A DNA stretch of 64,000 nucleotides, taken from the NCBI GenBank assembly GCA_049999805.1, contig JBNGIO010006373.1, forward strand, positions 125,150 to 189,149. Reading direction: 5' to 3'. Under the pieces are notes generated by a model. It was not told where the DNA came from, ran no database searches, and worked only from the letters and a program-made list of their open reading frames with translations. The position numbers and the translations under genes were made by a program. The DNA comes from Folioceros fuciformis (taxonomy: Eukaryota; Anthocerotophyta; Anthocerotopsida; Anthocerotales). This document shows positions 41,611 through 52,193 of this stretch, piece by piece (the first letter of the stretch is position 1; each line of letters opens with the position of its first letter).

Positions 41611-41962
41611 GAACCAAGATGGCCAATCCGACAACTGCGCGATCAGACTCGCAAGGCTTCGTTGTTCCTCTGACCGTCCTGAAGATGCATTGCATCGTCC
41701 GTCTGTAGAAAGCAAGAGCAAGCAATCGGCTTAGATGCCTGTGTGCATTTTCCGGCAACTTCCAAAACCTCGCCAACGGAGGAAGAAGGTGTTTGAAAAT
41801 GCGAACAGGCACTTTCCAGACAAGCTCAAGGCTATGGCCATAAACACATACATAAGAAGATAAACGACTGTTAAGTACTACAGTTTCCATTGCTGCCACT
41901 TCCCTACGCATGACCACACCACCCCAAGCTTTATCTTCCATCCGCACTAGAGGTGGTGAAAA
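41611..41962. other. Convergent 3' region, BAHD 2 and GDU-like gene
   Basis: 352 bases between opposing stops; no gene seen. Confidence 0.45.
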
Positions 41963-42915
41963 TCACGTTTCTGGCATCAGTAGGGCGTGATGATCAACTA
42001 CTCTGGCGTCTTGAGGAAAAGAGCTGCCAGACGGAGCTACATCTCCCCGTCTTGGGAAGGAAAAGCATCTAGATCCTTCCAATTCTAAAGTAACACTTCT
42101 CTCACGCTCAAATCTGAAACTTGCATGCCTTGAGGGAAACCTGAATACTTCTCTTGCGGACGAAGAGGAAGAAGCACCAAGCTCGTGGAACCTGAAACTT
42201 CCACGGTTCGACAACGAGAGGCTGCGGACAATGTTCCGCTTAGGCTCTTCAACTGTCTCCTGGCCATCAGGAGACGACTCCGCTACACATTCCTTCACCA
42301 CCGCAGCTCCAGAAGCGTCATCCCCTTGCTCCACCTCTCCACTCGAGCTGTTTATTTTCACCTTCAAAGAAACATCGCCGGAAGCCGAGTCTCCCGTGAA
42401 AGGAGCTGGCCGTGCAAAGACAGCCAACTCTTCTCCAGGCATGTACACAAGAACCAGATCATCGAAGGCCGTTGAGTCAGGACCGGACGCAGACGCAGCC
42501 ACACCCGCAGTGGCAGGAGCCACTTGAGACGCAGGACTCGAACCCTGGAGTCTCAATTCTCTTCGCTTGTAGTAAGAGCAGTAAAGCATCAGCAAAGCCA
42601 CGCTTACGAGAAACAACATGGAAACAAGGCCGGCCACCACGATCACCAAAACCGGGTACTCCTGCGGAGAGCAAAGATAAGTCTGTCCCGTGGTGTAGTC
42701 AGTACACACTCTGCGAGCGGGAGAAGAGGCTGGCACAGATGCCAGGATTCGCCTGCCTTGCACTCCTCCTCCGCTCCCCCGAGCGGGGAGAGCGTCATCT
42801 GCAATTTCCAACAGCCATTCCACACAATTCAGACTCGAACACTACAGTCTCTACATCACGAACACCAGGAGGACACTGACGGGCGCATCAAACCTGATGT
42901 GGGTACAGGCTCCAT
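41963..42915 (-). CDS. Divergent GLUTAMINE DUMPER-like membrane protein, two exons
   Basis: The main frame (41963-42798) has no ATG before its transmembrane segment. A short upstream exon, 42894-42915 (MEPVPTS, phase 1), joins at an AATTGCAG acceptor and gives 285 residues. One membrane helix, PVLVIVVAGLVSMLFLVSVA, is followed by LMLYCSYYKRR and a long cytosolic tail. The tail contains VYMPGEELAVFARP, a degenerate version of the VIMAG motif of GDU proteins, which regulate amino-acid export and bind the LOG2 ubiquitin ligase in Arabidopsis. The rest of the tail is Ser-rich with repeated SFRF/FRF motifs. The Ala-Gly of VIMAG is replaced by Pro-Gly, so LOG2 binding may be altered. Membership in the wider GDU-like group is inferred; the tiny first exon is the least certain part. 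Confidence 0.6.
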
Positions 42916-43921
42916 GACTGCTCCTCTCGACCAAAGAGATAGCCTCGGCTTGAACGTCCTCCCTCACGTGCTCCCGAAGCCATGGATCCCGGGGCCCTGG
43001 ACACCCGTGATTCTACAGCACAGACAGCTCCGGGCTGCCGCTCATCACACCACAAACCGTAGACAAACGAGCGGGAAATCTCCCTCTGGCACCCGTCATA
43101 CCAGCTAGCTACAGCGAGGAAGCAAGAAACTCGACAAACGTCTCAGACAACACAAGCAAATCGGCACATTGCACGACTGCCACGGTGCAGGCAAGGCACT
43201 AGCCAATTCCTATGTCGCCGGGAAAGGCAATCGAGGGATAGGGGCGGGTAGCGGGCAGCCGGCGAGACGAAGTCACGATCGCCGCGCAGAAGCCTTGTCA
43301 AATGGGCTGGCCGAGCAGTGGCAAAGACGGGCCCGCCATGGATACATGCGGCAGACCGCCACGGCCCGTACCACTTGCCTCCCAGATCAGATGCTTGGGC
43401 TACAAGTCAAAAGGCTTTGGGAAGGCGGTACGAAGCGGGCGACGAAGGCGGGGCGAACCCCACCTGCCCCTTCCTTCTTTTAGTTTCCGTTTCGTGTCTG
43501 CAAACTCCAGATAAAAAGAGAGACATTCTTTGGTGAGAGCGTGTGTTGGCATGAGATGGGACGTCACCACTCACGCCAAGATTTATTTCGTTTCGGGCAA
43601 TGCGTACAAGACATCCCTATCTTTAAATTCTCGTTTACCTATCTGATAATAAGACGTAAGTAATACGTAGTGGGGAAAGAAACAATGGAGACAGCCAACT
43701 GGTACCAATGTTGGAGCTCATCACACAAGTCACTAGCTTGGTAACTTGGGCAAACATGTACCAACTTGCCTTATTAGATCTAAAATCCCTTAGACTAAGG
43801 ACCTAAGAAATTCTAGGGATGCCAAGGACGGTCTTGCCCCTACTGGGTCAAGTGTTGAGGACTGTTCTGCCGCAGCTATGTCAAGTGCTAAGAACTGTCC
43901 TATATTTTGTATGATATTATT
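42916..43921. other. Intergenic, about 1 kb
   Basis: No gene recognised. The left part should contain the promoter of the GDU-like gene (minus); the right part becomes AT-rich before the F-box remnant. Confidence 0.4.
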
Positions 43922-45131
43922 ATGGAACAGATTTTGCTGCGATTACTAACTACATTCCAAGTTTGCTGCCATTCTGTCTCCAAGGAGTGGCATGACATGG
44001 TCACAAATGCAAGATTTCATCGGCGGAGCTTTCTCCAAGGATTGAAGGCGTGCGTCGCATGACCACACCCATGCTATGTAGCCTTGTATTACAGCACGAG
44101 TGGGATTACCCTTCTGCTATTTGGGGGATTCGTGGTTCTAATCACTTTCATAGGACACAATTGCAGAGCTGGGACAAGGTTTTGAAAGTGCACCTATTTT
44201 TCCTACCAAACGTATTTCAGTCTGGTTTTTGTATTGTCTATTGATGTCCTAGATCAATGTCTGGTTTCATATCCATATACCACAAGAAATCCTCGGGAAT
44301 GGTGGTATGTGTAATGAATCCGATGAACCAAAGTTTCAAACTTCTATCCATACTTCAAGATTATTATAGCGAGGATACAAGCAGTGCACCAAGCTTTGCA
44401 ACAATAAAGGTTTCCAACTTCAAGGTTTCAGTGAGAGATGTAGGAAGGACACCTTATGTGAGCAAGAGTAGTCTGATGTCAAAGTCACGCTTTCCATGAG
44501 TGTGCCATCTACAACAGCATGAACAGGAAGTGGAAGGGCTTCAGGTATAATTTTTATGCAGTTTTCTCCTGCGATGGAGAGCTATATGCATTGGTTCATC
44601 TCCTTTGCCCTTGCATAGTGCAACTTAATACAGAAAGCGGTCTAAGGTATTCATGGGATCTAAAGTTTCCTCGAGACTTGTCTCTATTGAGGGATGTTCC
44701 GATTTATATATGGTAGCTTACCATGTAGAGCTCCTATGGTGCTCAGATGGTATTTGGCAATTGGATGATGCCAGGCAAAGGTGGATTAGAATTGCAAGCA
44801 ATTGACCACCTTCCTTATTTTCACTTACCTCTTTTACTGGCTTAGAAATGTTGCTGCTTGTGTAGGTTGCCGGGAACTTCATGATGTTTTTATTCCAACT
44901 AAGTCCTTCTTTCGGGTGGATGTAATTGTGGCTTATGACTTGCTCCGACTCTCAATTCTTAGCATGGGCACTTTTATCACCCTATGCCAAATTTGTTTCT
45001 TTGAGACCAAGCTATTGTATATTTGTATGTCAAGCAATTTGTTTCTCTTGTGGACAAACTCCCGGAGTTGGTGTACAAGGTGGGGGATGCAACTTGGTGT
45101 CACACCGGAGCGTAATATGATGGTAGATTAG
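43922..45131 (+). pseudogene. F-box-like gene remnant
   Basis: An ATG at 43922 opens MEQILLRLLTTFQVCCHSVS followed by KEWHDMVTNARFHRR, which looks like the second half of an F-box (IL.RLP.....CR.VCKEW). The frame stops at 44059. Further plus-strand fragments in different frames keep the flavour of an F-box-associated domain: VVCVMNPMNQSFKLL (about 44303-44350), a CDGELYALVH piece (about 44570-44600) and a piece ending RLRPSYCIFV-like near 45030. Several stops and frameshifts break it, and no set of normal introns rejoins the pieces. I read it as a decayed copy of an F-box gene; a multi-exon live gene is possible but unlikely. Confidence 0.5.
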
Positions 45132-46022
45132 CAATGAGCTAGAGGGACATATCTAGGCTGTTGTTCATGTGAACAGGATTCTGTTGTCGTGATTGTCGCT
45201 ATCGAAAGTTTGTACACATTCTGAAACTTAAAACATATCACTTCCAAGGCTAACAGCAGTTGCCCAACATTTTCTTTCCTGCCCCTAATGGAGTGACAAG
45301 TTTTGCTTATACAGATAGATGCTTAGCTGCATGTCATGCACGAAAATCTGACTACGGCTGCCGGACTCTTGCAAATTCTCCTGCTCGGGACTTCTGAGCA
45401 GGAAGTTCGATGTTCCATGGCTGGAGTCTCACGATCGTAGAGCCGCAGAGAGATGCTCTCGGATGGCTATGTCAACCGCTCGTAAAATTTGTTTCGGCAG
45501 GTGGAATGGCGGGACGTTTCTGTGCAATTGGGTTGTGGATCCTGCCAGTAACGGACCGGAAGTTCGAGACGCATTCTGTTCTTCTGCTGATGGTGCTGCA
45601 TCTTCCTCAATTCGTTTCTGGACTGGTTGGTCCGTCTTTGAATCGAAGTGCAAAACGATGATATCGTCTACGAAGAGCTGAAGAGTTTACTTCACTGAGA
45701 GCGAGGCTTTGACAATGTAGCTATCTCCCCTGCCCTGGGGTCTTGACGAAATTCAACGTGCTTCAAGACACTCAGATATCTGCAGTCCGGTGCAGGACAG
45801 ACGGTATGTCCTTTGCAGTCCACGGCTGTCTGCAGCGTTGCAATCGAGTCACGGAGAGGGCAACAGGATCGGCTACGGGGACAGGTTTTCGGGACCCTGC
45901 GTGGTGGTGGTTTACCATGTCTTAAAGGAAAAGCTTCTTCAGCTCGCTTGGCCTCAAGAAACCAACCGTTGGCAAACAAAGGAGTCACCAGGAGCAGCAC
46001 CTGTGCAACACAGCCTCGGCCT
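45132..46022 (+). other. 5' region of the first tandem PPR gene
   Basis: No separate gene recognised. The PPR frame is open back to 45813 without an ATG, after a TTTGCAG that could be a splice acceptor, so an upstream presequence exon may lie here. Around 45838-45870 the sequence resembles the 5' flank of the next PPR gene (about 48775-48800). Confidence 0.4.
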
Positions 46023-48542
46023 ATGCGATGTGTGGCTGCTCTGCATATGCAGATAGGTTGTAGCTCACCTGCAGAAAACGGAATGGGCATAACTTCTGAG
46101 ACCGTAAGCAAGCTATGTCAGCAGGGCCAGCTCAGTCAGGCTGTCGAGGCTCTGGGAGTCCTGGTGCACGTAGACAGTTATATACCCAAAGCTGTCTTCT
46201 ATACGGTTCTCAAAGGGTGTTTAGCTCAAAATGATGGACCTCTGGGACGCCGTGTTCATGCTCTCAGCGTGAAGAAAGGGCTTGAGTCGGACACGTTCTT
46301 GTGCAATCACTTCCTGCGGATGTACGCTTCTCATGCCAGGCTACAAGAAGCGGTGGATGTGTTTTACATGGTTGCCACACCCGATGCTTTCATGTGGTCT
46401 TCTATCATTTCTGCGCATGTGAAGCATGGCCAATATGCACAGGCCATACAACTGTATCATGGGATGCGCAGATCTGGTGTGAAACCAGATGGCCATGTGT
46501 TCGTAGCAGCACTTCAAGCTTGTGCAAAGGGCGCAGATTTGATATCTGGGCAGAAGGTGCATGCTGATTTTTTGGATAGTGACGTTGAACGTGATATGTT
46601 TATTTGTAGTTGCTTGGTGGACATGTATTCAAAATGCGGCAGCTTGGATGCAGCGAGAAGAGTGTTTGACGGGCTTGTTCAGAAAAATGTGGTAACTTGG
46701 AATGCCATGATCTCAGGATATTCCCAGCAGGGCATGGGTCAGGAAGCCCTTTGCCTTTACCGTGCTATGCAAGAAGAGGGAATAGTTGCACCCAATTCTG
46801 TCACATTCGCATGCGTGCTGCAGGGATGTGCAAGTGTGGGTGTCTCGGCTTTGGGAACGGGGATGCAGATTCATGCTCAAATCAGGGAAGAAGGGCTCGA
46901 AGCTCATGTATTTGTAGCCAGCAGTTTGGTAAACATGTATGCAAAGTGTGGCAGTTTGGAAGACGCTGAAAGAGTGTTCAACGGACTTGACAAGAAAAAT
47001 GTGGTGACGTGGAGTGCCATGATAGCAGGATATTCCCAGCAAGGCAAGGGACCGGAAGCCCTTGGTCTTTATAGTGCTATGCAAGATGAAGGGCTTGTTG
47101 CACCCGATTCTGTGACATTTGTGTCCCTGTTGCAGGCATGTTCAAGTGTGGGCGCTCCTGCTTTGGACATTGGAAAGCAAATGCATGCACAGATGAGGGA
47201 ACGAGGTTTTCAGGACGATGTTTTTGCAGCCAACAGCTTGGTAAACATGTATGCCAAGTGTGGAAGCATAGAGGATGCTCAGCGTGTGTTTGGTAGGCTT
47301 GGCCAAAAGAATGTAGTCTCGTGGAATGCCATGATAGGAGGTTACTCCCAGCAGGGTATGGGGCACGAAGCCCTTCGTCTTTACAGGGCTATGCTGGATG
47401 AAGGCATTTGTGCACCGGATTCTGTGACGTTTGTATCCCTCCTGCAGGCATGTGCAGGAATTGGAAACGCAGCTTTGGAGGAGGGAAAGCAGCTTCATGC
47501 ACAAATCAAAGATAGTGGGCTTCAGGCTAATGTGTTTGTAGCTAATAGCTTAGTCAACATGTATGCAAAATGTGGTAGCCTGGAGGATGCCCAGGTTGTG
47601 TTCACTGTCCTTGGTCAAAAGGATGTGGTGACATGGAATGCCATGATAGCTGGGTATTCCCAGCAGGGCTTGGGGCAGGACGCCCTTCGTCTATACAGGG
47701 CTATGGAAGAAGAGGGCTTGGCTGCACCTGATTCTGTGACTTTTGTCTCCCTCCTGCAGGCATGTGCAAACGTGGCAGCTTTGCACCTGGGAAAGCAGCT
47801 TCATGCACAGGTAAAACAAGAGGAGCTTCAGGCTGATGTTCTTGTAGCCGGCAGTTTGATAAACATGTACGGAAAGTGCGGTAGCATGGCTGATGCGCAG
47901 CAGGTGTTTGACGGATTACCTAGAAGAGACATGGTCGCCTGGAGCGCACTGATAGCAGGATATACGCGTCAAGGGGACAGTAACAAGGTCTTTGACTTAG
48001 TTCGCAGAATGCGCGAGGATGGTGTACAGCCAGACGGCATCACTTTCCTCAGTGCATTAACAGTCTGCGGCCACACGGGCCTGGTGAGCGAGGGGCGAGA
48101 GTACTTTGAGGTTATGAGCAGACAGTACAACATCATTCCTAGTCCGGACCACTACTCATGCATGGTGGGTCTCCTGGCTCGTGCAGGACTACTGGACGAG
48201 GCACTAGCTTTAGTAAAGACAATGCCTGTCCAGCCTACTGCTGCAGTTTGGCACACTTTGCTGGGTGCTTGTCAGAAGTGGAGCAACGTGGAGTTGGGAC
48301 GCTTTGCTTTTGAGGAAACCGTGAAGCTGGCCAAAACAGATCCCGCAGCATATGTGTTGATGTCGAACATATATATCAGTGCCCAGATGTGGGAGGAAGC
48401 ACGGGAAGTGCAGGCGAGGAGAATAGAAATTGGGGCATGGAAGCAGCCAGGACAGAGCTGGTGGGCAGACATGGATGGACTGGTGCACAGTTTTTTGGTG
48501 GGGGAGAAGATCCGTTCCGGGAGCGAATCGAAGGTGAATTAA
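46023..48542 (+). CDS. PLS-class PPR-E protein, tandem copy 1 (six S motifs)
   Basis: 839 residues from the first in-frame ATG (46023); the frame is open further upstream. The repeat block starts at SETVSKLCQQGQLSQAVEAL, shared with the giant minus-strand PPR. Six S motifs run from MYASHARLQEA to MYGKCGSMADAQ. P motifs read VTWNAMIAGYSQQG and most end APDSVTF or APNSVTF; position 5 is mostly Asn (Ser in one), with Asp/Asn last, which under the known PPR code favours U or C targets. The unit is 104 residues (312 bases): equivalent TTG codons sit at 46926 and 47238. E1 (LLGACQKWSNVELGR, AAYVLMSNIY) and a short E2 (AWKQPGQSWW, VHSFLVGEK) end the protein without a DYW domain. Organelle RNA binding is inferred; no clear targeting peptide is visible from this start. 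Confidence 0.88.
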   Translation: MRCVAALHMQIGCSSPAENGMGITSETVSKLCQQGQLSQAVEALGVLVHVDSYIPKAVFYTVLKGCLAQNDGPLGRRVHALSVKKGLESDTFLCNHFLRMYASHARLQEAVDVFYMVATPDAFMWSSIISAHVKHGQYAQAIQLYHGMRRSGVKPDGHVFVAALQACAKGADLISGQKVHADFLDSDVERDMFICSCLVDMYSKCGSLDAARRVFDGLVQKNVVTWNAMISGYSQQGMGQEALCLYRAMQEEGIVAPNSVTFACVLQGCASVGVSALGTGMQIHAQIREEGLEAHVFVASSLVNMYAKCGSLEDAERVFNGLDKKNVVTWSAMIAGYSQQGKGPEALGLYSAMQDEGLVAPDSVTFVSLLQACSSVGAPALDIGKQMHAQMRERGFQDDVFAANSLVNMYAKCGSIEDAQRVFGRLGQKNVVSWNAMIGGYSQQGMGHEALRLYRAMLDEGICAPDSVTFVSLLQACAGIGNAALEEGKQLHAQIKDSGLQANVFVANSLVNMYAKCGSLEDAQVVFTVLGQKDVVTWNAMIAGYSQQGLGQDALRLYRAMEEEGLAAPDSVTFVSLLQACANVAALHLGKQLHAQVKQEELQADVLVAGSLINMYGKCGSMADAQQVFDGLPRRDMVAWSALIAGYTRQGDSNKVFDLVRRMREDGVQPDGITFLSALTVCGHTGLVSEGREYFEVMSRQYNIIPSPDHYSCMVGLLARAGLLDEALALVKTMPVQPTAAVWHTLLGACQKWSNVELGRFAFEETVKLAKTDPAAYVLMSNIYISAQMWEEAREVQARRIEIGAWKQPGQSWWADMDGLVHSFLVGEKIRSGSESKVN

Positions 48543-48985
48543 GTCATGAAGGATACGGGCCACATCGGGACTCCTCACTGGCCACTATATCTGACTGGAT
48601 AGCGCTCGCGCCTGCGATGGCTGGTTGCTGACGGATGTCTAGGAGCTGGGCAAATATCCAATGTTTATGTGCGGCTGAATCTCGCTCCTCATTTCTCCGG
48701 ACTTCAGGCAAGTTCTACATCGGTTGCCTGGTTCGGAGGCTCAGGCTGTTCTTGTACGATCCCGTCGCTGGAGGGTTGCAATTGAATCACACCGAGGCAT
48801 AGGAGATCCTAGACATTTTGTGCGGACGCGACAAAGCGCACACAAACTAGGAGGACGACAAGCCTCCACTTCAAGGGAGCAACGATGTGCGAAACAGAAA
48901 TGCCCCGAGGGGCAGCTGCTTCTCAAGAAAGCCGGTCTGTGCAGGGGAATGTCCGGCTGTAGACGGATTTCCAGGTGTTCGCCAG
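48543..48985 (+). other. Spacer between tandem PPR copies 1 and 2
   Basis: 443 bases. The frame of the next gene is open back to a GTG at 48887 with no ATG before 48986. Part of this spacer resembles the flank of copy 1 (TTGCAAT...GAGTCAC-like segment versus TTGCAATTGAATCAC), supporting duplication of gene plus promoter. Confidence 0.5.
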
Positions 48986-51196
48986 ATGCTCTCGTGGCGG
49001 CAAGGTGCCGTGGGTCATCGAGCCCCAAGAGTCAACAAGCCTGCAGGATTGGAAAGGGGCGTGACGTCTGGAAGCGTGAGGAAACTTTGTGAGCTGGAGC
49101 AGCTATTTGAGGCCGTGGAGGCTCTGGGAGTTTTGGTGCACAAAGACTGTCCTTGTCCGAACTCGCTATTTTATGCCGTCCTGAAAGAATGTGCGGCGAA
49201 GAAAGATCTGGCTCTGGGTCGCCGTGTGCATGCCCTCAGTGTGAAGAAGGGGTACGAGTCGGACACGTTCTTGTGCAACCATTTCCTGCGGATGTATGCG
49301 TCTCATGCCAGAATGCAGGAAGTCATGGACGTCTTCACGTCAGTTGCCCATCCAGATGCCTTCATGTGGTCTTCCATAATTTCGGCACATGTCGAACGCG
49401 GTCAAAGTGAGCAGGCTTTACAGCTATATCATCGCATGCGCAGCTCGAGTGTGAAGCCTGACGGGCACGTCTTCGTATCAGCGCTTCGGGCTTGTGCATC
49501 GGCAGCGGACTTGGAATCTGGGCAGCTGGTGCATGCTGATGTGTTGGCTTATGGGCTTGAGAGCGATACATTTGTTTGTAGTTCTTTGATAGACATGTAT
49601 GCAAAGTGCGGCAGCTTGCTCGACGCTCGAAGATTGTTTGATGGGGTTGCTGAGAAGAATGTGGTGACATGGAATGCCTTGATTTCTGGATATTCCCACC
49701 AGGGCATGGGTCAGGAATCCCTTCATCTTTATGGTGCTATGCAGGAAGAAGGCATAGCTGCACCCACTTCGGTTACATTTGCGTGCCTCTTGCAGGCATG
49801 TGCAAGTCTGGGCCCTGCGGCTTTGGAGAAGGGAAAGGAGCTCCATGCTCAAATTAGAGAACGAGCACTTGAAACCAATGTGTTTGTAGCCAGCAGTCTA
49901 GTGAACATGTATGCAAAATGTGGCAGTTTGGAGGACGCCGAACGGGTGTTTCATGGCCTTGGTCAGAAAAATGTAGTGGCGTGGAGTGCCATGATAGCAG
50001 CATACTCGCAGCGGTGTATGGGGCAGGAAGCCCTTGGTGTTTACAGTGCGATGCAAGAAGACGGCATTGTTACACCCGATTCTGTAATTTTTGTGTTCCT
50101 CCTGCAGGCATGTGCAAGTCTCGGTACACCGGGTTTGGGGAAGGGGAGGCAGCTTCACGCACAAATAAGAGAGCTGCGGCTTCAGGCTGATACGTTTGTA
50201 GCCAACGGCCTGGTGAACATGTATGCAAAGTGCGGCAGCATAGAAGACGCTGAAGCAGTGTTTGGCAGTCTTCATGAAAGGAATGTGGTGTCATGGAATG
50301 CCATGATAGCCGGTTACTGTCAGGAGGGCAAGGGGCAGGAGGCCCTCGGTCTTTACCGTGCCATGCAAGAAGGAGGTTTGTTTGCACCTGATTCCGTGAC
50401 ATTTGTCTCCCTGTTGCAGGCATGTGCAGATGTGGCAGCTTTGGGGCTTGGAATGCAACTTCATACACGGATTAAAGACCAGGGGCTTCAGACTGATGCG
50501 GTTGTAGCCCGGAGTCTGATACATATGTACGGAAAGTGCGGAAGCATGGTTGATGCCCAAGAGGTGTTTGAGGCATTGGCAGAGAGAGATGTGGTGGCCT
50601 GGAATGCTCTGATTGCAGGATACCATCGACAGGGAGACTGCGAGCACGTCTTTGACTTGTTCCTCAGAATGACAGACGATGGCATACAGCCAGATGGTAT
50701 CACATTCCTCAGCGTCCTTCCAGTATGCAGTTATGCAGGTCTCGTGAACAAAGGGCAAGAGTACTTCGAAGCTATGAGCACACACTACAGCATACCTCCC
50801 ACAGTGGACCACTACTGCTGCATGGTGGATCTCCTGGGTCGTGCAGGAGAAGTGGAGGAGGCACTAGCCTTAGTGAGAACAATGCCAGTACCGCCGAACA
50901 CCTTGATTTGGCACACACTACTAGGTGCTTGTCGAAAGTGGAGCAACGTGGAGGTGGGACGTCATGCTTTCGAAGAAGCAACGAAAATGGACAAGAAAAA
51001 TGCTGCAGCGTATGTGTTAATGGCGAACATATACGCTGGTGCCCAGATGTGGGAGGGAGCTCAGCAGATTCACGCAATGAGAATAGGAGTCGGAGCTTGG
51101 AAGCAGCCAGGCCGGAGCTGGTGGACAGACATGGACGGAACTGTGCATACTTTTCTGGTTAGGGATAAGCAGGAGCCACCCAGTGTCGAAAGCTAA
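48986..51196 (+). CDS. PLS-class PPR-E protein, tandem copy 2 (five S motifs)
   Basis: 736 residues from the ATG at 48986 (MLSWRQGAVGHRAPR, basic and Ser-poor, a weak mitochondrial-type presequence). It shares the family N-terminus (VFYAVL-like LFYAVLKECAAKKDLALGR, DTFLCNHFLRMYASHARMQE). Five S motifs follow, the last MYGKCGSMVDAQEVF. The 104-residue P-L-S period is kept. The last motifs before E1 read EYFEAMSTHYSIPPTVDHY and CMVDLLGRAGEVEEAL. E1 has LLGACRKWSNVEVGRHAF, and E2 is cut after AWKQPGRSWWTDMDG and VHTFLVRDK. No DYW domain. One PLS unit fewer than copy 1 and four fewer than the minus-strand giant. Likely an organelle RNA-binding factor; target unknown. Confidence 0.88.
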   Translation: MLSWRQGAVGHRAPRVNKPAGLERGVTSGSVRKLCELEQLFEAVEALGVLVHKDCPCPNSLFYAVLKECAAKKDLALGRRVHALSVKKGYESDTFLCNHFLRMYASHARMQEVMDVFTSVAHPDAFMWSSIISAHVERGQSEQALQLYHRMRSSSVKPDGHVFVSALRACASAADLESGQLVHADVLAYGLESDTFVCSSLIDMYAKCGSLLDARRLFDGVAEKNVVTWNALISGYSHQGMGQESLHLYGAMQEEGIAAPTSVTFACLLQACASLGPAALEKGKELHAQIRERALETNVFVASSLVNMYAKCGSLEDAERVFHGLGQKNVVAWSAMIAAYSQRCMGQEALGVYSAMQEDGIVTPDSVIFVFLLQACASLGTPGLGKGRQLHAQIRELRLQADTFVANGLVNMYAKCGSIEDAEAVFGSLHERNVVSWNAMIAGYCQEGKGQEALGLYRAMQEGGLFAPDSVTFVSLLQACADVAALGLGMQLHTRIKDQGLQTDAVVARSLIHMYGKCGSMVDAQEVFEALAERDVVAWNALIAGYHRQGDCEHVFDLFLRMTDDGIQPDGITFLSVLPVCSYAGLVNKGQEYFEAMSTHYSIPPTVDHYCCMVDLLGRAGEVEEALALVRTMPVPPNTLIWHTLLGACRKWSNVEVGRHAFEEATKMDKKNAAAYVLMANIYAGAQMWEGAQQIHAMRIGVGAWKQPGRSWWTDMDGTVHTFLVRDKQEPPSVES

Positions 51197-52193
51197 GCTG
51201 TTTCTGCAAGGCAAAAAGTGTGTGTCATGCAGGACAGTCGTCGCAGAAAGAAGTCAAAATCGGATTGTCACGATATGACCCGACCTCCGCGCCTCCTGCC
51301 ATGTCGGAGTCCTTGCACGGCTGCGTGGAGTTCCGGCTGGCCATGGGGTCCGGGGAGCGCGTCCTAGGGCTGCGGATCGGCACCCCAAGCAGGCTCCCTG
51401 CCCTGACTGTGCTCACCGGCAGCTTCCTGAAGTGGCTCCAGCAATCCTTGCAAAGACTTTATTCACGAGCAGGAGTTTAGAGACCGGACTAAATAGAAGC
51501 TGGAGTTCCTGTTCTCGTCTCTGGCTGCGATTGCCGTCCAAACATTCTGGTTACGTTGTCTCACTGCTCTGCTCTGCTCTGGGTATGAAAGGTTTAGGGT
51601 TCAGCAGGTGAGCCACCCACGACGACTAACCAGTAGAGCCCACCAAACTCATTGTTATGACTTGTTGAATAATTATATATAATAATGTTGCATAGATTGT
51701 AGTTCTCAACAAGTTCGTTGTGGATGCAGCTCATCATCATGGTGCCTTTCTACCTGTCGGCGATCCCAAGTTCTCGTGCACGGTGACGGGACTTCGGCGT
51801 GCTTGGTGGTTGATCTATTTCAGTTTCGAATGCTCTCAGAACTTGGAATGGATGTGGTTGCATGGAGCAAGGCATGGAGCATGGAGTCCTCCATCTTCAC
51901 CTTCATATGTTTACGGATGGAGGAGGAGTGGTGGCCTTCAATGCTGCGACCTGTGTGTGCCTTCTGTGGGAATGGGCACACACCGGTTCCTTGGTTGGTG
52001 AAGTCCAGCTGAAGCGAAGCAAGTCCTTCTCCAGCATGGACTGGTCACTGGCAGACATGCTGGAGCATGGAAGGGGATGTCGTCTGTCTGTCCAAGGGAA
52101 GAAGCTTACTGTGGGATGTGCCCTACGCTCCATACTCTTGGTGAAAGACGTGCCGGTCTTGGTTGATTGCCTCTTTTGTGCCGCCTACCTGCC
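51197..52193. other. Spacer between tandem PPR copies 2 and 3
   Basis: About 1 kb. Open frames at 51220-51480 and 51776-52212 have no family signature. It presumably holds the promoter of copy 3. Confidence 0.4.
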
